64,000 nt of DNA from Oscillospiraceae bacterium (GCA_031260665.1 JAISLD010000008.1:37196-101195), one strand, 5' to 3'; positions 25,694-34,847 are shown, numbered from the stretch's first letter. Made by a program: numbers and translations. The notes: generated from the sequence alone by a model not told the origin.

Positions 25694-26425
25694 ATGAAAA
25701 CATTCACGGTTTACACCGCGACACACATTGGTCAGCGAAAAGAGAATCAAGACCGCGTAATCGCAGGACGGCTGTCAGGCGAGGCAGTGGCGGTGGTGCT
25801 GTGCGACGGAATGGGCGGTGCGGCGGCAGGCGGTTATGCCGCAAGCTTGACCGCCGAGTTCGTGTCGAAACGGCTGTCAGGTGGTTTTCGTGCCGAGATG
25901 AGCCGCAACGCTTTGCGAAACCTGTTGCTCACATCGGTCACAGCCGCTAACGCCCTTGTTTGGGAGCAGGCGCAGTCGGACAACAACTTGTTTGGAATGG
26001 GCACGACCTGTGTGGCGGCAGTGCTGTTTCGTGAACGCGCCTACATCATGAATGTGGGCGACAGCCGCTTTTATCATATCAGCGGCAACAACATCACGCA
26101 AATCACTCGCGACCACACCCGTGTGCGTCAGCTGATTGACGATGGGATTCTTCGCGAAGAAGATGAAAAACTCTATCCGGCGCGCAACGTGATAACCAAG
26201 GCGATAGGCGGCGAATCAATCATCACCCCCGATTACTTTGAGCTTGACTTAGGTTTCGACAGTGCCGCAGTTGTTTGTTCGGACGGGCTTTACAATATGC
26301 TCCCCGACGACAGAATCGCCGAATTTGCCCTCAAGTCGCCCGCTTCGGGTTCAGCCGAACGGCTCGTGTCTTACGCGGCGGAGCAAGGCGGCAGGGATAA
26401 CATCACGGTTGCGGTGATAGTATAA
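25694..26425 (+). CDS. prpC: PP2C-type protein phosphatase (PrpC/Stp)
   Basis: Metal-dependent phosphatase that opposes the Ser/Thr kinase encoded downstream. 243 residues with the family Asp residues in RKENQDR (near 19), VVLCDGMGGAAAG (near 39-50), NVGDSR (near 117), CSDGLYN (near 196) and GGRDNIT at the C-terminus. The ATG at 25694 is chosen. Here it is separated from the kinase gene by 283 bases of repeats rather than being tightly linked as in Bacillus. Confidence 0.93.
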   Translation: MKTFTVYTATHIGQRKENQDRVIAGRLSGEAVAVVLCDGMGGAAAGGYAASLTAEFVSKRLSGGFRAEMSRNALRNLLLTSVTAANALVWEQAQSDNNLFGMGTTCVAAVLFRERAYIMNVGDSRFYHISGNNITQITRDHTRVRQLIDDGILREEDEKLYPARNVITKAIGGESIITPDYFELDLGFDSAAVVCSDGLYNMLPDDRIAEFALKSPASGSAERLVSYAAEQGGRDNITVAVIV

Positions 26426-26444
26426 TATCAACTCGGCATATATC

Positions 26445-26516
26445 CCGAAGGTCATACACCTCGGGGCAGAGGCGGGCGACCGGAACGACTCGGTCGACGC
26501 CCGACAGGCGATATAT
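26445..26516. repeat. Repeat family 2, copy between the PP2C and kinase genes
   Basis: CCGAAGGTCATACACC followed by the GGCGGGCG...CGACGCCC hairpin. It is shorter than the copy at 25547, lacking the CCGCTTC hairpin and tail, and is directly followed by element G. Confidence 0.6.
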
Positions 26517-26517
26517 A

Positions 26518-26674
26518 CTCCGTAACGGGTTAAACTTTCAGTTTAACTTTCCGCCGTTTCACGGCGTATACTTGGCGTAACAAGCCGCTTCGCGGCTTCG
26601 GCACTTTGCAAGCGCCGAAGCTTAAAAACTCGGTGAGTTTTTAAGCGGTTATTTGAGTTTAACCGGCTATATAG
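26518..26674. repeat. Interspersed palindromic element, copy G (divergent)
   Basis: Stacked hairpins CCGCC/GGCG, GCCGC/GCGGC, TTCGGC/GCCGAA and a terminal CTTAAAAACTC/GAGTTTTTAAG, then the right end GAGTTTAACCGGCTATA. The terminal hairpin closes with CTC/GAG, unlike CGC/GCG or CAC/GTG elsewhere, yet pairing is kept. Confidence 0.6.
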
Positions 26675-26708
26675 CGTTAATCATAAACTTTATCAACTCG
26701 GAAATAAT

Positions 26709-28910
26709 ATGGACAGCAATATAGGACAAAAGCTCGACGGCAGATACGAACTGCTTGAGATGATAGGCGCGGGAGGAATGGCCGACATCTACCGCGCACG
26801 GGATATACAAGAGGACAAGATTGTCGCGGTGAAGATTCTTCGGACAGAATTCGCGGGCAAAGAGGACTCGCTTCGCCGCTTCCGCAACGAGTCAAAGGCG
26901 GTCGCGATGCTTTCTCACCCGAATATCGTCAAGATATTCGATGTTGGTTTCACCGACCGCGTAAGCTTTATCGTAATGGAATACGTTGACGGCGTGACGC
27001 TTGCGGAGCTGATTGAACGTGACGGTGCGCTTAAGTGGCGTGACGCGGCAAAGCTGACCGCCCAGATACTTCGTGCGCTGCAACACGCACACGACAACGG
27101 GATAGTCCACCGTGACGTCAAGCCAAGCAACGTCATGCTTGCCGATGACGGAGAAGTGAAGGTCATGGACTTCGGCATTGCACGGTTCAACCGCGAGGTT
27201 GACATGACACGCCACGAAAAGGCAATCGGCACCGTGCATTACATCAGCCCCGAACAGGCGCAAAACGACGAAACCGATGAAAAGAGCGACATATACTCAG
27301 TCGGTGTGGTTCTCTTTGAAATGCTGACGGGGAAGAAGCCGTTCACGGGGGACAGCCCTGTTGCCGTGGCGACAAAGCACATCAATGACGAACCGCCTAA
27401 GCCCTCAACGCTGAACCCCGCGATACCCGACGGACTTGAAGAAATCGTTCTCCGTGCAATGAGGAAAGACCCGCGTGCCCGTTATATGACCGCAGGCGAT
27501 ATGGTGAACGACCTTGAGGAGATTAGGCGCAACCCGGGAGCGATGTTCGGCTATAATCAACCCAAAACTTCCCTTTCACGACCAAAAACAAACAGCGAGG
27601 ACGCAAAACCGATGAACGACAAATACCGAAAGCCCGACGACTTTGAGGCGACACGCCCGATACCGAACAAGTCACGTCAAGGATATATCCCGATAAAGGA
27701 CAAGCTTGACGACGAGGACGACGACCACGAGTTTGACGAGGACGAATACCTGACGGAGCGGCGTTCGCCGCTGCTGCCGATTCTTCTTGCTGTCGCAAGT
27801 GTGTTTGTTATATTCTCGGCGATTCTTATATACAAGATAGTCACCGACAAAGTGGGCGGCATCACAGCGGGTGCGGGAGAAGATATCGTTGTGCCGAAGT
27901 TAGTCGGTATGCTTTACGAAGACGCGGTAAAGGCGTATGGCGACCTCAACCTTATCCCGACACAGGAATTCTCAAAAGAATTTGACAAAGATGTGATAAT
28001 GGAGCAGGGAGTGAGCGAGGGACGCAAGATAAAGTCAAACCAGCGTGTTGAAGTGGTGGTGAGCAAGGGGGCGCACCTCATTGACATTGCCGACTACAGC
28101 GGCGGCTTGACGACACTTGAGGATGCGGAGTCACTAATCAAAAAGCAGGGTTTCCCCGCGCCGAACCGCGTGTATGAATACAGCACGGAAGTAGCCGAAG
28201 GGTTTGTTATCCGCACCGAACCCGCAGCGCGCACCCTTGCCGACGAGGACACGGTAATCACCGTCTATGTTTCAATGGGAGAACTCGGCAAAACGACGAC
28301 TGTGCCCGACCTCATCAACTTGTCTGAATCGGCACTTGACGACCGCGCAAGTATGTATAAAATCGTGATAACACGAGTGAACGTGCCGAGTGAGGAGGAC
28401 AAGAAAGGGCGCGTTATTTCGCAGAATATCAACCCATTGACCGAAGTCCCCGAGCAGACCGTGGTGGAGGTGCAGATAGGCACGGGTGTGCCGCCTGTCA
28501 TCAAAGGCACACTGCCGCCGACAGGCAGAGCCGTGACGGTCAACACATCAGTCACAGGCAAATACGTCATCGAGTATTATATCGACGGCAATCTTCAAGC
28601 CAACTTGACCGAGAACCGCAACATTGAACTGAATCGCGACATCTTCTGGGAGTTCACGGGGAACGGAATCCACACCTACACCATAATGATAACTTCCGAA
28701 GCAACGGGAAGAAGCGCGACGTTCCTTGAATACAAAGTCGATTTCTCGGGTACTGAGCCTGTTTATGAAGAGCTTGTAAGAAACGCGACGATATTCAGGG
28801 AAATCAACGATGGTGCGGCGGTGACTGACGAACCGTACACGGACGACAGCGCAAACGAAGGGGTCGAGGACGAGGGCTGGCTTGACGACCCAACAGAAAA
28901 CGGAGAATAA
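26709..28910 (+). CDS. prkC: Membrane Ser/Thr protein kinase with PASTA repeats (PrkC/Stk)
   Basis: Hanks-type kinase that senses cell-wall fragments. The cytosolic kinase domain (about 12-275) has the glycine loop IGAGGMADIYRA, catalytic HRDVKPSN and DFGIAR. An acidic linker follows, then one membrane segment (about 353-378, LLPILLAVASVFVIFSAIL). Outside the cell are three PASTA-like domains (about 395-605), and then a further beta domain and an acidic tail. 733 residues. It overlaps rsgA by one base and pairs with the PP2C phosphatase gene upstream. Confidence 0.95.
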   Translation: MDSNIGQKLDGRYELLEMIGAGGMADIYRARDIQEDKIVAVKILRTEFAGKEDSLRRFRNESKAVAMLSHPNIVKIFDVGFTDRVSFIVMEYVDGVTLAELIERDGALKWRDAAKLTAQILRALQHAHDNGIVHRDVKPSNVMLADDGEVKVMDFGIARFNREVDMTRHEKAIGTVHYISPEQAQNDETDEKSDIYSVGVVLFEMLTGKKPFTGDSPVAVATKHINDEPPKPSTLNPAIPDGLEEIVLRAMRKDPRARYMTAGDMVNDLEEIRRNPGAMFGYNQPKTSLSRPKTNSEDAKPMNDKYRKPDDFEATRPIPNKSRQGYIPIKDKLDDEDDDHEFDEDEYLTERRSPLLPILLAVASVFVIFSAILIYKIVTDKVGGITAGAGEDIVVPKLVGMLYEDAVKAYGDLNLIPTQEFSKEFDKDVIMEQGVSEGRKIKSNQRVEVVVSKGAHLIDIADYSGGLTTLEDAESLIKKQGFPAPNRVYEYSTEVAEGFVIRTEPAARTLADEDTVITVYVSMGELGKTTTVPDLINLSESALDDRASMYKIVITRVNVPSEEDKKGRVISQNINPLTEVPEQTVVEVQIGTGVPPVIKGTLPPTGRAVTVNTSVTGKYVIEYYIDGNLQANLTENRNIELNRDIFWEFTGNGIHTYTIMITSEATGRSATFLEYKVDFSGTEPVYEELVRNATIFREINDGAAVTDEPYTDDSANEGVEDEGWLDDPTENGE

Positions 28911-29746
28911 TGAATAATGGTTTAGTAATCAACTCAAACTCAGGCTTATACCGCGTGAGAACAGACGGCGGCGAGGTTGTCTGTCGGGCAAAAGGTCTGC
29001 TGCGGCTTGGCACCGTGTTCCCTGTCACGGGGGACACGGTGACGTTAGCGGAGGAGGGCGGCGCGTTTCTTATTGACGGCATAGGCGGGCGAAAAAACTT
29101 TTTGGTTCGCCCCCCACTCGCAAACTTAGACGCGGTGGTTCTTGTCGTGTCAACGGTCGCTCCCGCGCCAAACACCTTTGTTCTCGACAAGCTGACCGCG
29201 ATAATGGAAAACTGCGGCATAGAAACGGCAATCTTGTTCACCAAATGCGACTTGAAACGCTTTGAGGATATGGAGGCGGTTTACCGCAAAGCGGGGTTCG
29301 CCGTGTTCACTTCCCCAAGTGAGCAAACCGACTTGAAGGATTTTCTTCGTGGGAAAACCGCGGCGTTAATCGGCAACACGGGAGCAGGCAAGACGACACT
29401 GCTGAACAACCTGTCAGGCGGCGCTATCGCGGAAAAAACCGCCGAGGTGAGCCGTAAACTCGGCAGGGGCAAACACACGACAAGGGAAACCACGATGTAT
29501 CAGTTAGACGGGTACTCGTTGGTTGACACACCCGGGTTTTCGGCAGTCGAGTCGGCACGATACGGCGATTTCTCGCGTGACAGACTGCCGCACCTGTTCC
29601 GTGAGTTTGCGCCTTACATAGAGAGGTGCGGTTATGCCGACTGCCGCCACATCAAAGAAAACGACTGCGAGATACGTGCGGCACTATCACGGGGAGAGAT
29701 AGCAGAGACGAGATACGAAAGCTTTTGCCAAATGACAGCCGAATAA
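28910..29746 (+). CDS. rsgA: Small ribosomal subunit biogenesis GTPase RsgA
   Basis: Circularly permuted GTPase active in late 30S maturation. An OB-fold N-terminus is followed by the G4 motif TKCD (near 106), P-loop GNTGAGKTTLLN (near 155), DTPGF, and a zinc-binding end with CGYADCRHIKENDC. 278 residues, normal. The start overlaps the prkC stop (TAATG). The usual following genes rpe and thiN are absent; a terminator follows. Confidence 0.95.
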   Translation: MNNGLVINSNSGLYRVRTDGGEVVCRAKGLLRLGTVFPVTGDTVTLAEEGGAFLIDGIGGRKNFLVRPPLANLDAVVLVVSTVAPAPNTFVLDKLTAIMENCGIETAILFTKCDLKRFEDMEAVYRKAGFAVFTSPSEQTDLKDFLRGKTAALIGNTGAGKTTLLNNLSGGAIAEKTAEVSRKLGRGKHTTRETTMYQLDGYSLVDTPGFSAVESARYGDFSRDRLPHLFREFAPYIERCGYADCRHIKENDCEIRAALSRGEIAETRYESFCQMTAE

Positions 29747-29757
29747 CAAACAACAAA

Positions 29758-29783
29758 CCTCTCCCAACGGAGAGGTTCTTTTT
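29758..29783 (+). terminator. Intrinsic terminator of rsgA
   Basis: CCTCTCC and GGAGAGG enclose a CAAC loop, followed by TTCTTTTT. Its 3' arm is also the first base block of the 65-bp tandem array. Confidence 0.8.
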
Positions 29784-29970
29784 GCTTGTTAAATAACGTA
29801 TCGCATTAACTTAATTGCCGGTCCGGCACGGACGGAGAGGTTCTTTTTGCTTGTTAAATAACGTATCGCATTAACTTAATTGCCGGTCCGGCACGGACGG
29901 AGAGGTTCTTGTTTTGTCTGATAACGTATCGCATTAACGTAATTGCCGGTCCGGCACGGACGGAGAGGTT
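29769..29970. repeat. Tandem array, 65-bp unit, three full copies plus part
   Basis: Each unit starts GGAGAGGTTC, carries GTATCGCATTAAC, and ends with the palindrome GCCGGTCCGGC and CACGGAC. Unit starts are at 29769, 29834, 29899 and 29962 (periods 65, 65, 63). Inverted copies lie at 30905-31041 on the other side of yunB. Confidence 0.85.
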
Positions 29971-29978
29971 TGTTGTTT

Positions 29979-30000
29979 TGAACACTTGTTCAAGTGTTCA
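29979..30000. repeat. Inverted repeat overlapping the yunB stop codon
   Basis: TGAACACTTG and CAAGTGTTCA separated by TT. The TGA stop of yunB (- strand) lies in one arm. It may end the yunB transcript, but there is no strong T run. Confidence 0.55.
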
Positions 30001-30699
30001 ATTGTTTGCTTCATAGTGGCTCATTGAGCCGAAGTCGTTTACATTGTCGACCACGTTGTCCGGTACAGACACGATATAAGTATAAGCCTCGGGGACAACG
30101 CCGACAATGACGGTTTCAGCCGCGATGAACTCGGTTTCGGCGGTGGTCGAAGCTGTGTACCCGGGGATAATCGCCGAAACATCAACGCTGACTGTTATGA
30201 TAATCTTGTGCAGCGTTTGGTTTATCCCCGCCGACTTAAACTCGCTTGCCACACGCACATCGGCAAAACCTTTCGGTCGTGAGATTACGTTGACGTCGGG
30301 TCCTCTGCCGTAAAGCATTTGCACCCCCGAGAGTGTCCCCGCAGCAACCGCAAGCTTGCGTTCGCCCATCTCACGAAGAGCCTCGTTTATCTCAAGTGCG
30401 GCGCGCGACTTCATTCGGTTGACACTCACAACGTCGGTTTCTATCCCCGCAATCTGTCCGTTTTCACCGTAGTTCAGGTGAACCAACTTGTCGTAAGTCA
30501 CGTTTTCGTCAGTCAAGGCGTGCTCAATTGCGCCGTTCACTATGTCGGTTGCGAGGATACGCGACTGATACGCCGCCGTTTTCGTGATAATCGGGCGGAG
30601 CGCCGTGTCAACCGAGGTGAGCAGAATCATCACCAACAATGTGCCGACTATCAGCGTGTATCCCACCGCCCTTTGTTTCCCGCGCCTTCGTCTTGACAT
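29998..30699 (-). CDS. yunB: Sporulation protein YunB
   Basis: 233 residues: a basic N-terminus MSRRRRGK, one membrane segment (about 14-32), then an extracytoplasmic domain matching the YunB family of spore-formers, whose loss impairs sporulation in Bacillus by an unknown route. The ATG has AAGGGG upstream on the - strand. The gene stands alone between two inverted tandem arrays and is convergent with rsgA. The call is supported by the N-terminal segment and the IIPGYTASTTAETEF region near 180. Confidence 0.82.
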   Translation of the reverse strand: MSRRRRGKQRAVGYTLIVGTLLVMILLTSVDTALRPIITKTAAYQSRILATDIVNGAIEHALTDENVTYDKLVHLNYGENGQIAGIETDVVSVNRMKSRAALEINEALREMGERKLAVAAGTLSGVQMLYGRGPDVNVISRPKGFADVRVASEFKSAGINQTLHKIIITVSVDVSAIIPGYTASTTAETEFIAAETVIVGVVPEAYTYIVSVPDNVVDNVNDFGSMSHYEANN

Positions 30700-30744
30700 A
30701 TCGTGCCCCTTTCAAGTAAGTGTCGCCTCTATTCAAGCGCAACA

Positions 30745-30858
30745 CCGAAGGTCATACCCCTCGGGGCACAGGCGGGCGACCGGAACGACTCAGTCGATGC
30801 CCTTGCCGCTCCCGCAAGAGCGGAATCTCTGCGCAACGAATGGTTTAAGTTGCTAACG
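30745..30858. repeat. Repeat family 2, copy upstream of yunB
   Basis: CCGAAGGTCATACCCC, the GGCGGGCG hairpin, CCGCTCC/GAGCGG and a GTTGCTAAC tail, the same order as the copy at 25547. With the array below it accounts for most of the 373-base gap 30700-31072; no gene is seen there. Confidence 0.65.
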
Positions 30859-30904
30859 ATGATTATATAGCACCACCTCTATTCTATTCAAGAGCAAAAC
30901 AAAA

Positions 30905-31041
30905 AACCTCTCCGTCCGTGCCGGACCGGCAATTAAGTTAATGCGATACGTTATTTAACAAGCAAAAAGAACCTCTCCGTCCGTGCCGGACCGGCAATTA
31001 AGTTAATGCGATACGTTATCAAACAAAACAAAAACCTCTCC
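30905..31041. repeat. Inverted tandem array, 65-bp unit, two copies plus part
   Basis: Reverse complement of the array at 29769-29970, with AACCTCTCC marks at 30905, 30970 and 31033 (periods 65 and 63). Together the two arrays form long, nearly identical inverted repeats around yunB. Confidence 0.85.
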
Positions 31042-31053
31042 GTTTGGGAGAGG
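31035..31053 (-). terminator. Intrinsic terminator of the pot operon
   Basis: CCTCTCC and GGAGAGG form the stem; on the - strand a TTTTTGTTTTG tail follows. It is 20 bases past the potD stop and is the same hairpin that ends rsgA. Confidence 0.75.
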
Positions 31054-31072
31054 TTCTTGTTTATTTGATGAC

Positions 31073-32119
31073 TCAATTATCTATCATCAGTTCCGCCCAA
31101 AGTTCATCATAGAGCTTTCTGGTTTCGGGGGGGAGGTTGATAAAGACTTCAAGGCGAGCCATCGTTTCATCGTCGGGGTAGCAGATATCCTCGAGTTCGT
31201 CGTTCGCTTTCAGCTTTTCGTAGACGCTGACTAGCGGTGTAGAATACCCGACAGCGATTGCGTTGCGATAACCCGAGTCTGTCGAACACATAAAGTTGAT
31301 GTACTGTTCCGCCGCAGTCTTGTTCTTTGCCGACTTCGGGATACACATTGCGTCAACAAAAGTGTTGGTCGTTTCTTTTGGGATAACAACGCCGAGGTTC
31401 GGGTTGTCCTCTCTCATAAGGAAGTAATCCCCGACATAATAGGGCGCGACAACCGCTTCGCCGCCGCCCATTTTGTCAAACACTTGGTCCATAACATAGG
31501 CTTGAACAAGCGGTCGTTGCTCTTTAAGCAGAGCGTATGCCTCACGAATTTCGCTTTCGTTTGTCGTGTTAAGACCGTAGCCCAGCACAGCGAGAGCGAT
31601 AGCGAACGCGTCACGCGGATTGTCAAACATCAAGATGTTGCCCGCATACTGCTTGTCAAAGAGAGCCGTCCAACTGTCAGGTGCTTCGGACGTGGTTGAC
31701 GCGTCATAAATCAAACCTACTATTCCCCACGTGTACGGCACGCTGTACTCGTTGTCAGGGTCGTAGAGCAGACCTTTCTTTGACGGGTCGATGTCGTTGT
31801 AGTTTGGGATATTGGTGAAGTCGAGCGGGAGGAGCATATCTTCCTCAATCATACGCGCCACCATATAGTCGCTTGGGATAATGACGTCGTAAGACGCGCC
31901 GCCGCTCTTCATTGTTGAATAGAGCATTTCGTTCGTGGTGTAGGTCTTGTAGTTTACCACTATGCCTGTTTGCTTCGTGAACTCCGCGTTCAGGTCCTCG
32001 TCGATGTATTCGCCCCAATTAAAGACGTTTACGACTTCCGCCGGTTGGCAGGACGACACAAGCGATAGGCTTGCGGCGGTGGCGAGTGTGAGCGCCAAAC
32101 ATTTGCTGAATTTTTTCAA
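31073..32119 (-). CDS. potD: Spermidine/putrescine ABC transporter, substrate-binding lipoprotein
   Basis: Captures polyamine outside the membrane for PotABC. 348 residues with a signal peptide and lipobox ending VSSC (Cys near 24), then the typical VVNVFNWGEYID start of the mature PotD, DVIIPSDYMV near 79 and YTWGIVGLIYD near 125. Overlaps potC by 4 bases. Polyamine specificity is by family resemblance. Confidence 0.93.
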   Translation of the reverse strand: MKKFSKCLALTLATAASLSLVSSCQPAEVVNVFNWGEYIDEDLNAEFTKQTGIVVNYKTYTTNEMLYSTMKSGGASYDVIIPSDYMVARMIEEDMLLPLDFTNIPNYNDIDPSKKGLLYDPDNEYSVPYTWGIVGLIYDASTTSEAPDSWTALFDKQYAGNILMFDNPRDAFAIALAVLGYGLNTTNESEIREAYALLKEQRPLVQAYVMDQVFDKMGGGEAVVAPYYVGDYFLMREDNPNLGVVIPKETTNTFVDAMCIPKSAKNKTAAEQYINFMCSTDSGYRNAIAVGYSTPLVSVYEKLKANDELEDICYPDDETMARLEVFINLPPETRKLYDELWAELMIDN

Positions 32120-32946
32120 AACTTTTTCTCCTTGTTTTTATCTTTCGCTTGGATTACGTTGATGATAACAAGCAGCAACATAACCGACACGAACATTATT
32201 GTACTCAGTGCGTTGATTTCGGGGTTGATGCGTTTTCTTGTCATTGCGTAGACTGCCACCGACAGCGTTTGCACGCTTGAGCCGCTTGTGAAGTAGCTGA
32301 TAACAAAGTCGTCAATGCTCATCGTGAAGGCAATCATCATTCCGCTGACGACGCCGGGCATTATCTCGGGGAGGATAACCTTGCGGAAACCTTGAAACGG
32401 TGTCGCGCCTAAGTCAAGGGCGGCCTCGAGGGTGTGCTTGTTCATCTGGCGAAGCTTTGGCATTACTGAAAGTATAATATATGGGATATTAAACGTAATG
32501 TGTGCCAGCAACAGTGACCAGTAACCAAGCGAGATATCCGCGCCAAGGGTGCGAAGAAACGTCGTTATCGCGACAAAGAGAAGCATAAACGACACGCCCG
32601 TCAAGATATCCGGGTTCACCACCGGGATATTGTTGACGGTCATAACCACGTCGCGGGTTTTCTTCCTCATTCGGTGGATACCGAGTGCCGCCGCTGTGCC
32701 GATGATTGTAGCCGCAAGACTCGCTATAATGGCGACAGACAGCGTGACGACAAGCGCCTCAAGAATCGCCCTGTCGCGAAAGAGTTCTCCGTACCACTTC
32801 AACGTAAAGCCCGTCCAGACGGAGCGGCTTTTGCTGTTGTTGAACGAGAACGCCGCCATAACGAATATCGGTGCGTAGAGAAATATATAAAGCAGACCTT
32901 GAAGCGCAAAGCTGAACACGCGAAAGCGTGGTTTCTGTGTTGACAT
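32116..32946 (-). CDS. potC: Spermidine/putrescine ABC transporter permease PotC
   Basis: Membrane permease subunit, 276 residues with six hydrophobic segments. The coupling (EAA) loop is EAALDLGATPFQGFRKVILPEIMPGVVSG near 177-205, which contacts PotA; quoted here only in part as motif EAALDLGA. Lies between potB and potD in the operon. Confidence 0.94.
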   Translation of the reverse strand: MSTQKPRFRVFSFALQGLLYIFLYAPIFVMAAFSFNNSKSRSVWTGFTLKWYGELFRDRAILEALVVTLSVAIIASLAATIIGTAAALGIHRMRKKTRDVVMTVNNIPVVNPDILTGVSFMLLFVAITTFLRTLGADISLGYWSLLLAHITFNIPYIILSVMPKLRQMNKHTLEAALDLGATPFQGFRKVILPEIMPGVVSGMMIAFTMSIDDFVISYFTSGSSVQTLSVAVYAMTRKRINPEINALSTIMFVSVMLLLVIINVIQAKDKNKEKKF

Positions 32947-32968
32947 TGGTTATATACTCTTTAAGTTA

Positions 32969-33778
32969 CTAAAACATCGACGTTTCTTCGCCACCGTCGC
33001 CGAACTTGTTCATCACAAACATACAGACGAGAACAATCAGCATCATCACAATGCTGACCGCCGAGCCGATGTACGGGTTGTAGGCGTTGCCGAGAAACTG
33101 CATTTCAATCAAATCGCCAAGCAAAAGCGTCTTGCCCCCACCCAGCAGTTTTGAGATGACAAATGTGCTGACACTCGGCACAAATACCATTGTCACGCCA
33201 CTCAGCACACCGGGGAGCGACAGCGGAAACACAACGCGAAGAAACGTGCGCACGCCGTTCGCGCCCAAGTCGCTCGAGGCTTCAAGCAAACTGCGGTCGA
33301 GCTTTTGCAGAACCGTCAGTATCGGGAGGAGCATAAATGGCAGGTAGTTGTAGACCATACCGAGAGCCACCGCCGCTTCCGTGTTGATTATCGACACTTT
33401 GCCGATACCGAGGAGGACAAGCAGCTTGTTCAGCAGCCCGTTGTTCTCGAGAATCGACATCCAAGCGTAGGTGCGAAGCAGAAAGTTTATCCACATCGGC
33501 ACCATAAGCAGCACCATAAACACCGACTGAACCTGCGGGGTTTCCCTCGACACGACATAAGCAATCGGGTAGCTGATGAGCAGGCATATTGCCGTGGCAT
33601 AAAAAGCCAAGCGAAAACTTGCGGCGAACACAGGTCGAAACTCCCACATCGACTTGAAGTTGTCGAGGGTTACTCCCCCGTTCTCCCCTGTGAAAGCGAA
33701 CACAACAACGATGATAAGCGGCGCGATTACAAAGACGGTCAGCCAAAAGAAATAAGGAGCGGCGAGTTTCCTGCTAAT
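32969..33778 (-). CDS. potB: Spermidine/putrescine ABC transporter permease PotB (probable AUU start)
   Basis: Permease subunit of about 269 residues with six membrane segments and the coupling loop EASSDLGANGVRTF. Family members begin close to the sequence SRKLAAPYFFWL, but no ATG, GTG or TTG lies at that point. An ATT at 33778, with AAGGGGG 8 bases upstream, fits best and would overlap the potA stop by 5 bases. The frame stays open upstream to a GTG at 33874, but that would lie 100 bases inside potA. The start is inferred; the gene itself is certain. Confidence 0.85.
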   Translation of the reverse strand: MSRKLAAPYFFWLTVFVIAPLIIVVVFAFTGENGGVTLDNFKSMWEFRPVFAASFRLAFYATAICLLISYPIAYVVSRETPQVQSVFMVLLMVPMWINFLLRTYAWMSILENNGLLNKLLVLLGIGKVSIINTEAAVALGMVYNYLPFMLLPILTVLQKLDRSLLEASSDLGANGVRTFLRVVFPLSLPGVLSGVTMVFVPSVSTFVISKLLGGGKTLLLGDLIEMQFLGNAYNPYIGSAVSIVMMLIVLVCMFVMNKFGDGGEETSMF

Positions 33779-34847
33779 ATGAATCGCCCCCTTCCGCTTT
33801 GGCTTCGCCCGCAGACTTGTGCATGATGTGGATATCTTCCGGCGTGAGAAAAAGCCCCACGTTTTCGCCCACATTAGGGGCTTTTGTGGAGTGAATAAGC
33901 CAGTTGTAACCGTCTGCTTCTATCGTTGACTCGTAGTGCACGCCCTTGAACGTAACCGACAAAACACGACCTTTTATGGGTGAGTCGTCTGTTGAAACCA
34001 GCTGAATATCTTCGGGGCGAATTACCACATCGACAGGCGACTCTGTATCAAAACCTTTGTCGACGCAGACCCAGCGGACACCGCCGAACGTGACGTCAAA
34101 GTCTTTGTGCATTGTGCCGGGCAAGATGTTGCTTTCACCGATAAAGTCGGCGACAAAAGCGTTCTTCGGTTCGTTGTAGATATCAACAGGCGTGCCTATT
34201 TGCTCAATCACGCCGCCCCGCATAACCGCGACGGTGTCGCTCATCGTCAGCGCTTCTTCTTGGTCGTGGGTGACATAAATAAAAGTAATGCCGACTTGCC
34301 GCTGAATACGCTTCAGTTCCACCTGCATTTCTTTTCTCATCTTGAGGTCAAGCGCACCAAGCGGCTCGTCAAGCAGCAGAACCTCAGGTTGATTGACTAT
34401 AGCTCTCGCGATAGCCACGCGTTGCTGCTGACCACCCGACATCTGTGTGACCCGCCGCTTATCGAAGTTTGTAAGCCCGACAAGTTCAAGCGCGGCGCCT
34501 ACGCGGCTTTTTATCTCGGATTCGGTTTGTTTTGCGATTCTCAAACCGAAAGCGATGTTTTCGTATACATTCAAATGGGGGAACAACGCGTACTTCTGGA
34601 ACACAGTGTTCACCCGCCGCCGATATGGCGGCAAATCATTTACCCGTTTTCCGTCGAAGAAGATGTCCCCCGACGTCGGTTTTTCAAATCCGCCGATGAT
34701 TCGGAGCGTGGTGGTTTTGCCGCAACCTGACGGACCAAGCAGTGTCAAAAACTCCTTGTCGTTGATATACAAGTTGATGGATTTAAGCACTGTTTCCCCG
34801 TCGAACGTCATCACGCAGTCTTTCAAGCGGATAAGTTCTGTTGACAT
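33774..34847 (-). CDS. potA: Spermidine/putrescine ABC transporter ATP-binding protein PotA
   Basis: ATPase that drives the transporter. 357 residues with Walker A GPSGCGKTTTLR near 38, Q-loop TVFQKYALFPHL, signature SGGQQQRVAIARA near 138, Walker B LLLDEPLGALD and the H-loop THDQEEA. A C-terminal TOBE domain (about 270-345) follows. First gene of potABCD on the - strand; the 96-bp tandem repeats lie directly upstream. Confidence 0.95.
   Translation of the reverse strand: MSTELIRLKDCVMTFDGETVLKSINLYINDKEFLTLLGPSGCGKTTTLRIIGGFEKPTSGDIFFDGKRVNDLPPYRRRVNTVFQKYALFPHLNVYENIAFGLRIAKQTESEIKSRVGAALELVGLTNFDKRRVTQMSGGQQQRVAIARAIVNQPEVLLLDEPLGALDLKMRKEMQVELKRIQRQVGITFIYVTHDQEEALTMSDTVAVMRGGVIEQIGTPVDIYNEPKNAFVADFIGESNILPGTMHKDFDVTFGGVRWVCVDKGFDTESPVDVVIRPEDIQLVSTDDSPIKGRVLSVTFKGVHYESTIEADGYNWLIHSTKAPNVGENVGLFLTPEDIHIMHKSAGEAKAEGGDSY

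Noticed and set aside
26709-28910. Frameshift or fusion in the long C-terminal part of the kinase
   Set aside because: The extra domain after the PASTA repeats is continuous, with normal codon use, and extracellular additions are common in this family.
29769-31041. Tandem arrays as a CRISPR
   Set aside because: Units are contiguous with no variable spacers between repeats, and no cas gene is in the window.
33779-33874. GTG at 33874 as the potB start
   Set aside because: It would place 32 extra residues inside potA in another frame, with no similarity to PotB N-termini.
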